Source: an uncultured Verrucomicrobiota bacterium (GTDB lineage: Bacteria; Verrucomicrobiota; Verrucomicrobiae; Opitutales; Opitutaceae). Taken from it: a DNA stretch of 38,038 nucleotides. Below are positions 32,095-38,038 of the stretch, one piece after another. Under the pieces are notes generated by a model. The model was not told the DNA's origin, did not search any database, and saw only the letters and a list, made by a program, of their open reading frames with translations. The position numbers and the translations under genes are program-made. Numbering within the stretch: position 1 is the stretch's first letter; each line of letters starts with the position of its first letter. The DNA is taken from positions 1 through 38,038 of the forward strand of contig CAMLQS010000007.1 of assembly GCA_946482165.1 (NCBI GenBank). The letters are read 5' to 3'.

Positions 32095-33024
32095 TCAACC
32101 CGCGGCCGCGACCATGCGTTCGGTTTCGGCCACGATCGACTCCACCTCGTCGGGGTTGAGCTCGAGGCGCATCAACTGGCGCAACGCCTCCCAAAGCGGG
32201 TAGACGAAGCTCCGCGCCGCCTGGCCTCCGCCGGCAAGCGCCGCCTCCGCCACATAGGCCGAGCGCGCTTCTTTCGCCGTGAAATCGAGCTGACTCAGCA
32301 ATTCGGCCACGAGCCGCCGGACCGAGTCGCCGTTCAGGCGCGCCCACTGACCCACCTGCTGGCCGAACTGCGGCTCAGGCTGACGCTTCAACGTGTCCGA
32401 ACCCATGTCCAAGGTGCGCCGTTGCAGGTCGGCCACGCGGTTGAAAAAGAGAAGCTCGTAGTCCAGCAAGGCGCCCCATTGACGGGCGGGCATGAGGCAT
32501 TCGAAGGCCGCCGCATGCGACGCGAGCGTCACGCCGACCGGCACCACACTCAGCGTGGCCTGGACCACGCCCAGCGCGGAGCGAAACCCCGCCACACGTT
32601 GATCAAAACGGATCACGGTTCGCTGCCAATCGTCCGGAAACCGATGGGTCGCCAGCCCCATCACATAGGCCGGCTGGCCGTCGCGCACGAAGGTCTCCAA
32701 ATCGTCCTCGACCCATGCGCGCAGCCTCGGCTGCGCGGCCGAGACCTGAAGCAACCCGCGGCTGAGCGCAGCCAAGGATTCCGTGGCACCCGCTTCCCGC
32801 GTCTGGAACTCGCTGCGAGTCGGCTTGCCATGAAGAAACAAAAACGGCGGGCGCGTCTTGCGCAGCTCCTCCGCCTCGGCCTCCACATCGCGCAGGGCCG
32901 CCTCGATATGCGTGCGCGTGATGTCCAGGCAGACTTCCCGCTTCAACAGGTCCCGTAAACGCACCGGCAGCTGCGCGATTTTCGGCGGCGCAGCGGCGAG
33001 CGGAGAGGTGGTGTTGAACTCCAT
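32095..33024 (-). CDS. hypothetical protein
   Basis: A 309-residue mostly helical protein of no recognised family. The N-terminus is Ser/Pro-rich. An amphipathic region (THIEAALRDVEAEAEELRKT) and a moderately hydrophobic stretch (about residues 153-175) can be seen, with no clear signal peptide. Base usage matches the neighbours and the frame is clean, so it is probably real. The ATG at 33024 is the only good start. The 246-nt space to the OYE gene contains no gene I can support. Confidence 0.7.
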   Translation of the reverse strand: MEFNTTSPLAAAPPKIAQLPVRLRDLLKREVCLDITRTHIEAALRDVEAEAEELRKTRPPFLFLHGKPTRSEFQTREAGATESLAALSRGLLQVSAAQPRLRAWVEDDLETFVRDGQPAYVMGLATHRFPDDWQRTVIRFDQRVAGFRSALGVVQATLSVVPVGVTLASHAAAFECLMPARQWGALLDYELLFFNRVADLQRRTLDMGSDTLKRQPEPQFGQQVGQWARLNGDSVRRLVAELLSQLDFTAKEARSAYVAEAALAGGGQAARSFVYPLWEALRQLMRLELNPDEVESIVAETERMVAAAG

Positions 33025-33270
33025 GGAGGGCGATAGTCAGGGCAAGCTTACCGCGAGCCAAGGGAAGCCCGGCATAAGGACTTTTCCCCAATCCGGGTCA
33101 AGCTTCGCCCGGGTTGAGGAAAATCTCCCAGAAGGGCTTCCGCAGAGGATTTACATGTTAACCAGAATCCCGGGAAGTATCAACACCTGCCCGCGTCCCG
33201 CCAAGCTCCAACAGGCTAGGCGTTTCCGCCCCGAACAGCTGCCCGGAGTGCGGCGGACGCCCCGTCGGCC

Positions 33271-34341
33271 CTATTCGACGAGGAACGGATAGTCGGTGTA
33301 ACCGGCCTTCGAAGCCACCGCGTAAAAGGTCTTGGGATCAGGCTGGTTCAAGGGTGCGTTTTTGAGAAAACGAACCGGGAGGTCCGGGTTGGCAAGGAAG
33401 GGCACGCCGTAGGCGATGGCATCGGCCAGACCTTCACGGATCGCCGCCTCGCCCGAATCCCGCGTGAAGCCGCCGTTGCGAACGAGCGCGCCGGAAAATT
33501 CCTTCCGGACGACCTTCGCGAGCTCGATTTCGGCGGGACGATCATGGTGATCGTGACGCAACTCCAGGAAGCCGATCCGGCGCGCTTCGCACTCCGCCGC
33601 CACATGGGCGACGAGCCCGACGGGGTTCGAATCGCCCATGTCATTTACCGGCACAAGCGGGGAAATCCGCAACCCGATCCGGCCGGGGCCGAAGACCGAG
33701 ATCGCCGCGTCGACAACCTCGAAGAGAAGCCGGGCGCGTTTTGCGATCGAGCCGCCGTAATCGTCGACGCGGTCGTTCACGCCGTCGCGCAGAAACTGGT
33801 CGAGGATGTAGCCATGCGCACCATGGACCTGCACCCCGTCGAAACCCGCGAGCTTGGCGTTCTCCGCGGCGCGGCGGAAGGCGTCCACAACTCCGGGGAT
33901 CTCGTCGGTGCGGAGTGCGCGCGGGGCGGGATAGGGCTGCTTGCCGTCAGGCGTGTGAATGTCGTCGCCGCGAATCGGTTTGTCCGACGCCGAGATCGGC
34001 TGCACTCCACGGTTCAGCGACGGATGCGTCGCGCGGCCCGGATGCCATATCTGAAGGTAGATGCGACCGCCGGCCGCATGCACGGCGTCGGTGACACGCT
34101 GCCAACCGGCGATGTGCGCGGGCGAATGGATGCCGGGCTGGTGCGGCCACGCTTGCGCGTCGGCGGCGACCATCGTCGCCTCGGCGATGAGGAGGCCGGA
34201 GGAGGCGCGTTGCGCGTAATACTCGGCCATGAGATCGCCGGGAACGTTGTCGGCGTCGGCTCGCACGCGCGTGAGCGGCGCGAAAAGGACGCGGTTGGGA
34301 ATCGAGAGGGAGCCGAGTTCGAAGGGCGAAAGGAGCTGCAT
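33271..34341 (-). CDS. Old Yellow Enzyme family alkene reductase
   Basis: This FMN enzyme of 356 residues reduces activated C=C bonds or nitro groups using NAD(P)H. A TIM-barrel start (NRVLFAPLTRVRAD), QIWHPGRATHP, then HGAHGYILDQFLRDGVNDR (the active-site His pair and Tyr) and DDYGGS. The C-terminus (GYTDYPFL) is typical of the NemA/xenobiotic reductase group. Met 34341 is chosen; the frame upstream to 34551 is only the inverted-repeat element. It lies downstream of the SDR gene, with the 34367 repeat between them. Confidence 0.93.
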   Translation of the reverse strand: MQLLSPFELGSLSIPNRVLFAPLTRVRADADNVPGDLMAEYYAQRASSGLLIAEATMVAADAQAWPHQPGIHSPAHIAGWQRVTDAVHAAGGRIYLQIWHPGRATHPSLNRGVQPISASDKPIRGDDIHTPDGKQPYPAPRALRTDEIPGVVDAFRRAAENAKLAGFDGVQVHGAHGYILDQFLRDGVNDRVDDYGGSIAKRARLLFEVVDAAISVFGPGRIGLRISPLVPVNDMGDSNPVGLVAHVAAECEARRIGFLELRHDHHDRPAEIELAKVVRKEFSGALVRNGGFTRDSGEAAIREGLADAIAYGVPFLANPDLPVRFLKNAPLNQPDPKTFYAVASKAGYTDYPFLVE

Positions 34342-34366
34342 GGGAATTTTTCGATTAAAATTTCTT

Positions 34367-34488
34367 AGCCACAGAGGACACAGAGCGCGGACACAGAGAG
34401 CACGGAGGCAAACCGAGGAGGGAGGAGAAGGCTCGGATGGATCGGCTCTGTGTTCTCCGTGTCCGAGCTCCGTGTCTTCTGTGGCGTA
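34367..34488. repeat. imperfect inverted repeat of the ACACAGAG type
   Basis: Arms of about 40 nt (34367-34408 and 34445-34488) are reverse complements with about six mismatches and enclose about 36 nt. Each arm carries repeated GACACAGAG-like words. The element is between the SDR and OYE genes in a 206-nt space with no gene of its own. It has the look of a dispersed repeat. Confidence 0.8.
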
Positions 34489-34547
34489 GATCGATGGATT
34501 GATTGTAAGGTGGACGAAGTGCCGAAACGGCCTCGCCGCAAGCGGAC

Positions 34548-35324
34548 TCACTGCGCGGTGAGCGCGCCGTCCACGAGGAGGCTGGTGCCGGTGACGAACG
34601 CGTTGGCCGGATCGAGGAGGTAGAGCACGCCGCGGGCGATGTCGTCGGAGCGGCCGACGCGGCCGACCGGGTGCATGTTGGCCATATGGGCGCGCTTCTC
34701 CTGGTTGTCGGCGAAGCGGTCGAACATCTCGGTCTCGATCGCCGCGGGAGCGATGGCGTTCACGCGGATGCCCTGACGGGCGAACTCGAGGGTGACGGAC
34801 TTCGTTATGCCTTCGACGGCGTGTTTGCTGGCGGTGTAGATCTGCACGCCGGGCATGCCGACGTGGCCGAGCGCGGAGCTGGTGTTCACGATGGAGCCGC
34901 CGCCGTTTTTCAGCATCGCGGGTATCTCGTGCTTCAGCGCGGCTAGCACGCCCCAGACGTTGAGATCGAAGACGCGGCGGTAGTCCGCCTCGGTGATGTC
35001 GGTGGTGGGGCCGGCGTGCTCGACACCGGCGTTGTTAAAGGCGAGGTCGAGGCGGCCGTAGGTGCGCACGGTGAAATCGACGAGCGCGGCGACTTCGCTC
35101 TCCTTCGAGGCGTCCGCGCGGAAGAAGGCGGCGGTGCCGCCGGCCTTTTGGATCTCGGCGACTGCCGCCTGCCCTTCGGGCTCGCGGCGGCCGGAGAGGA
35201 CGACTTTCGCGCCGGCGACGGCAAGGGCAAGCGCGGTGGCGCGGCCGATGCCGGAAGTGGCGCCGGTGACGAGGGCGACTTTGCCGGCGAAGTTGGAGGA
35301 CGGAGTGGTGACAGTGGTGCTCAT
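34548..35324 (-). CDS. short-chain dehydrogenase/reductase
   Basis: This classical SDR of 258 residues has the NAD(P) motif TGATSGIGRA, NNAG, and a catalytic Ser (NTSSA) with Tyr-x-x-x-Lys in YTASKHAVEG. The Arg of GRREPE after the second beta strand suggests NADP(H). The C-terminal FVTGTSLLVDGALTAQ is typical. The substrate is unknown. It is the third gene of a - strand run after the RND permease and outer-membrane factor, 29 nt after the latter, and is followed by the OYE gene. Confidence 0.93.
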   Translation of the reverse strand: MSTTVTTPSSNFAGKVALVTGATSGIGRATALALAVAGAKVVLSGRREPEGQAAVAEIQKAGGTAAFFRADASKESEVAALVDFTVRTYGRLDLAFNNAGVEHAGPTTDITEADYRRVFDLNVWGVLAALKHEIPAMLKNGGGSIVNTSSALGHVGMPGVQIYTASKHAVEGITKSVTLEFARQGIRVNAIAPAAIETEMFDRFADNQEKRAHMANMHPVGRVGRSDDIARGVLYLLDPANAFVTGTSLLVDGALTAQ

Positions 35325-35353
35325 GGTGATGTGGAGTCGGGTGTAGTTGAGTT

Positions 35354-36703
35354 TTAGTTACGGGCGAGAAGAGGTGCGGTGGTGGCGGACGAAGCGTTTT
35401 CCCAGCCGCCGCCGAGGGCGCGGATAAGGGATGCGGCGGCGACGAGACGCTGGCCGCGGAGGCGGGCTAGCGCGCGTTCTGCGGCGAGGGCGTCGCGCTC
35501 GGATTCGACGACTTCGAGGTAGCTCACGGCGCCGGCGTCGTAGCGGATGCGGGAGAGATCGGAGGCGCGGCGCGCGGCGGTGGCGGCGCGGTCGGTCGCG
35601 CTCGTCTGCTCGGCGAGGAAACGCGTGGCGGCGAGGGCGTCGCGCACATCGCGGAACGCGACGAGGACGGACTGGCGGTAGCGCGCGGACTGCTCGGCGA
35701 ACGCGGCCTCGGCGCGGGTGAGGTTGGCGCGGTTGCGGCCACCTTGGAAGAGCGGGAGGTAGAGCTTGGGGCCGAAGCTCCAGACCCGGGTGTCGCCGGA
35801 GAGGAGGTCGGAGAAGTCGGAGCTCTCCCAGCCGGCGCTGCCGGTGAGCGCGATGGAGGGAAAGAACGCGGCGCGGGCGATCCCGATGCGGGCGGCGGAA
35901 GCATCGAGCGTGAGCTGCGCGGAGAAGATGTCGGGACGACGCTGAAGCAAATCGGCCGGGAGATCGGCGGGCACCTCGGGCGGAACCGGCAGCGGCGCGA
36001 CGACGGCGTTTGTCACCGAGTTGTCTTCGCCGAGAAGAACCGCGAGCCCGTGGCGGAGCGTGGCGGCGCGTTGCGACACGGCGGCAAACTCGGCCTCGGC
36101 GGTGGCCAGCTCGGTGTCGGCGCGAGCGAGGTCGAGCGGACTGCTGGTGCCGATCTCGGAACGGTCCCCGATGATGCGGCGGGCGTCGCGGCGCGTGGTG
36201 ACGCTGCGCTCGACGATGGCGCGCTCGAGTTCGGTGGCGCGAAGCGTGTAGTGCGTCTGGGCGACCTCGGCGGAGAGGCCGACGCGCGCGGCCTCGAAGG
36301 TGGCCTGCGCGGCGCCGGCCTCGGCGCGGGCGGCTTTGGTTGATTTGCGGACGCGCCCCCAGAGATCGAGCTCCCAGGTGGCGACGCCGGGGAGGCGGGC
36401 GTAGTCGGAGGCTCGGTAGTTGTTGTCGAGATTGCGCTGACGGGCGGCGGAGGCGTCGATCGCGACCTGCGGGAAGAAGTCGGCGCGCACCGCGCCGGCG
36501 AGGGCGCGGGCCTGATTGACGCGCGCCGCGGCGGCGGCGAGGTCCTGGTTCTGCGCGAGGGCGCGGTCGATCAGCGTGGCGAGCTCAGGATCGGCGAAAG
36601 CGTCGAAGGCGGAGGCCGCTTCGCTGGCGCGAAGCGGAATGCCCAATGACCAATGTCCAATGACCAATGACGCGGTGGCGGTGAGAAGGCGGAGAGTTTT
36701 CAT
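35354..36703 (-). CDS. outer-membrane factor of an RND efflux system (TolC/NodT type)
   Basis: This 449-residue protein should form the outer-membrane exit duct for the adjacent RND pump. Two OEP repeats (about 40-225 and 250-435) show LIDRALAQNQDLAAAAARV, LPADLLQRRPDI and PLFQGGRNRANLTRAEAAF, the usual OMF hallmarks. It has a signal peptide, but no Cys for lipid attachment, unlike many NodT proteins. Its signal sequence (residues about 12-23) is encoded by the ATTGGTC/ATTGGAC array at 36638-36668. The gene starts 19 nt after the pump stop and is followed 29 nt later by an SDR gene. Confidence 0.92.
   Translation of the reverse strand: MKTLRLLTATASLVIGHWSLGIPLRASEAASAFDAFADPELATLIDRALAQNQDLAAAAARVNQARALAGAVRADFFPQVAIDASAARQRNLDNNYRASDYARLPGVATWELDLWGRVRKSTKAARAEAGAAQATFEAARVGLSAEVAQTHYTLRATELERAIVERSVTTRRDARRIIGDRSEIGTSSPLDLARADTELATAEAEFAAVSQRAATLRHGLAVLLGEDNSVTNAVVAPLPVPPEVPADLPADLLQRRPDIFSAQLTLDASAARIGIARAAFFPSIALTGSAGWESSDFSDLLSGDTRVWSFGPKLYLPLFQGGRNRANLTRAEAAFAEQSARYRQSVLVAFRDVRDALAATRFLAEQTSATDRAATAARRASDLSRIRYDAGAVSYLEVVESERDALAAERALARLRGQRLVAAASLIRALGGGWENASSATTAPLLARN
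36638..36668 (-). repeat. ATTGGTC/ATTGGAC heptanucleotide array, coding copy
   Basis: On the - strand the units read ATTGGTC, ATTGGAC, ATTGGTC, ATTGGGC, ATT. In frame they encode LVIGHWSLGI, the hydrophobic core of the outer-membrane factor signal peptide. 26 nt match the intergenic copy at 13674 exactly. Confidence 0.95.
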
Positions 36704-36722
36704 GGCGGGTGGCGCGGAGGGT

Positions 36723-38038
36723 TTAGGCGTGGGCAGGCTGGACGGCGGCGGGCGCGGGAGCCGCGGCGGGGGCGCGTTTGCGCTGGAGGAGCACGTAGAA
36801 GACGGGCGTGAGGAAGAGGCCGAAGATCGTGACGCCGATCATGCCGGCGAAGACGGTCACACCCATCGCCTGGCGCATCTCGGCGCCGGCTCCGGTCGCA
36901 GCGGCGAGCGGATACACGCCGGCGATGAAGGCGATGCTCGTCATGAGGATCGGGCGCAGGCGGAGGCGCGCGGCCTCGAGCGCGGCCTCGACCGGGCCGA
37001 GGCCTTCCTCCTCCTGCTTCTTGTGCGCGAACTCGACGATGAGGATGGCGTTCTTCGCCGCGAGGCCGACGAGCACGACGAGGCCGATCTGCGTGAAGAT
37101 GTTGTTGTCGCCGCCGGTCAGCCAGACGCCGATGAAGGCGGAAAGCAGCGTGAGCGGCACGATGAGGAGAATCGCGAAGGGCAGCTTGAAGCTCTCGTAT
37201 TGCGCGGCGAGGACCATGAACACGAGGAGCACGGCGAGCGGGAACACGAGGTAGCCGGCGGTGCCCGCGAGGTTCTTTTGGTAGGTGAGCTCGGTCCACT
37301 CCATCACGAGGCCGGGTGGGAGGACCTCGGCGGCGACCTCGGCGATGGCGCGCTCGGCCTGGCCGGAGCTGAAGCCCGTGGCGGGCACGCCGGAGAGATC
37401 GGAGGCGGGGTAACCGTTGTAGCGCATGACGCGGTCGGGTCCGTAGGTCTCGCGAACATTCACGAGCGTGGAGAGCGGGACCATGCCGCCCTCGCCGTTG
37501 CGGGTGCGGAGCAGGCCGATGTCGGATGCCTCGTCGCGAAAAGGCGCGTCGGCCTGGACAACGACCTGATAGGTGCGGCCGAAGCGGTTGAAGTCGTTCA
37601 CGTAGATCGAGCCGAGGTTGGCCTGCATCGTCTCGAAAAGCGCGGAGAGGTTGACGCCCTGCGCCTTGGCCTTGGCGCGGTCCACATCGGCGAAGAGTTG
37701 CGGAACGTTGACGGTGTAGCTCGTGAAGAGGCCGGCGAGCTCGGGGCGCTGGGAGGCCTTGGCGATGAGTTCCTGCGTGGCGGCGAAGAGCGCGTCGGAG
37801 CCGAGGCCGGCGCGGTCCTGGACGTAGAGCTTGAAGCCGCCGGTGGTGCCCAGGCCGTTGACGGGCGGAGGCGGGAAGATGGCGATGAACGCGTCCTGGA
37901 TGGAGCCGAATTGCTGCTGGAGTTGCGCGGCGAGGGCGGGGCCGGACTGGTTCTCGTTTTTGCGATACTCGAAATCCTTGAGCGCGACGAAGACGATGCC
38001 GCTGTTGGGCGAGTTGGTGAAGCCGTTGATCGAGAGGC
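36723..38038 (-). CDS. RND efflux permease (HAE1/AcrB type), 3' part
   Basis: The open frame runs off the right edge; 437 residues are visible, which is the C-terminal half of an inner-membrane proton-driven drug exporter. Its start reads LSINGFTNSPNSGIVFVALKD, followed by the porter region (FPPPPVNGLGTTGGF), then TM segments (VFPLAVLLVFMVLAAQYESF), LVVLVGLAAKNAILIVEFA, and RLRPILMTSIAFIAGVYPL. The tail is Ala/Pro-rich. A membrane fusion protein is expected beyond the edge. The 3' partner OMF starts 19 nt after the stop, so they form an operon. Confidence 0.95.
   Translation of the reverse strand, partial: LSINGFTNSPNSGIVFVALKDFEYRKNENQSGPALAAQLQQQFGSIQDAFIAIFPPPPVNGLGTTGGFKLYVQDRAGLGSDALFAATQELIAKASQRPELAGLFTSYTVNVPQLFADVDRAKAKAQGVNLSALFETMQANLGSIYVNDFNRFGRTYQVVVQADAPFRDEASDIGLLRTRNGEGGMVPLSTLVNVRETYGPDRVMRYNGYPASDLSGVPATGFSSGQAERAIAEVAAEVLPPGLVMEWTELTYQKNLAGTAGYLVFPLAVLLVFMVLAAQYESFKLPFAILLIVPLTLLSAFIGVWLTGGDNNIFTQIGLVVLVGLAAKNAILIVEFAHKKQEEEGLGPVEAALEAARLRLRPILMTSIAFIAGVYPLAAATGAGAEMRQAMGVTVFAGMIGVTIFGLFLTPVFYVLLQRKRAPAAAPAPAAVQPAHA

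Noticed and set aside
33072..33101. TTGACC and TTATGC on the - strand as a promoter for the hypothetical gene
   Set aside because: The -10 agrees poorly with consensus and the spacing is 18 nt.

Overview
GC-rich, gene-dense bacterial chromosome segment. It most resembles a member of Verrucomicrobiota close to Opitutaceae. This is inferred from recalled family distribution (a Minf_1886-type protein, an EPS export pair, a fused ATP-grasp/alpha-E protein, short ATTGGTC/ATTGGAC repeats and the scarcity of Shine-Dalgarno sequences), not from a database search. I see no tRNA, rRNA, CRISPR array, prophage or intact insertion sequence.

Layout. 1-3507: an exopolysaccharide secretion block on the + strand (end of an outer-membrane barrel, Wza-type export protein, Wzc-type tyrosine kinase). 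3620-7301: bS18, the tRNA t6A enzyme Sua5, a DEAD-box-type helicase with a DEVD box, and a rhomboid protease. 7431-9950: an uncharacterised ATP-grasp/alpha-E fusion. 10085-12871: the conserved rpmH-rnpA-yidD-yidC block, followed by a YebC protein, NadC and BirA (to 15747). 15876-18959: an EF-hand protein and a two-domain M16 peptidase. 19130-20268: a Minf_1886-type gene divergent from a Fur-family regulator that has lost the usual metal ligands.

20583-27700 (- strand) is the most interesting part. It is a compact operon, in transcription order: von Willebrand A protein, rhodanese (frameshifted), DUF4139 protein, sensor kinase, OmpR-type response regulator, and then a twin-arginine-exported Mn superoxide dismutase. 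Upstream of its first gene lie four TGACA-type direct repeats spaced exactly 11 nt apart, the geometry expected for an OmpR/PhoB-family regulator. I infer a self-regulated cell-envelope system.

27801-38038: a CobW-family GTPase divergent from a DMT exporter; an OGG1-type DNA glycosylase; small genes (one DUF2934); a hypothetical protein; then a - strand run of RND permease (partial), outer-membrane factor, short-chain dehydrogenase and Old Yellow Enzyme. Dispersed repeats occur at 13674, 20417, 34367 and 36638. The 36638 copy lies inside the signal-peptide coding region of the outer-membrane factor and matches the intergenic 13674 copy.
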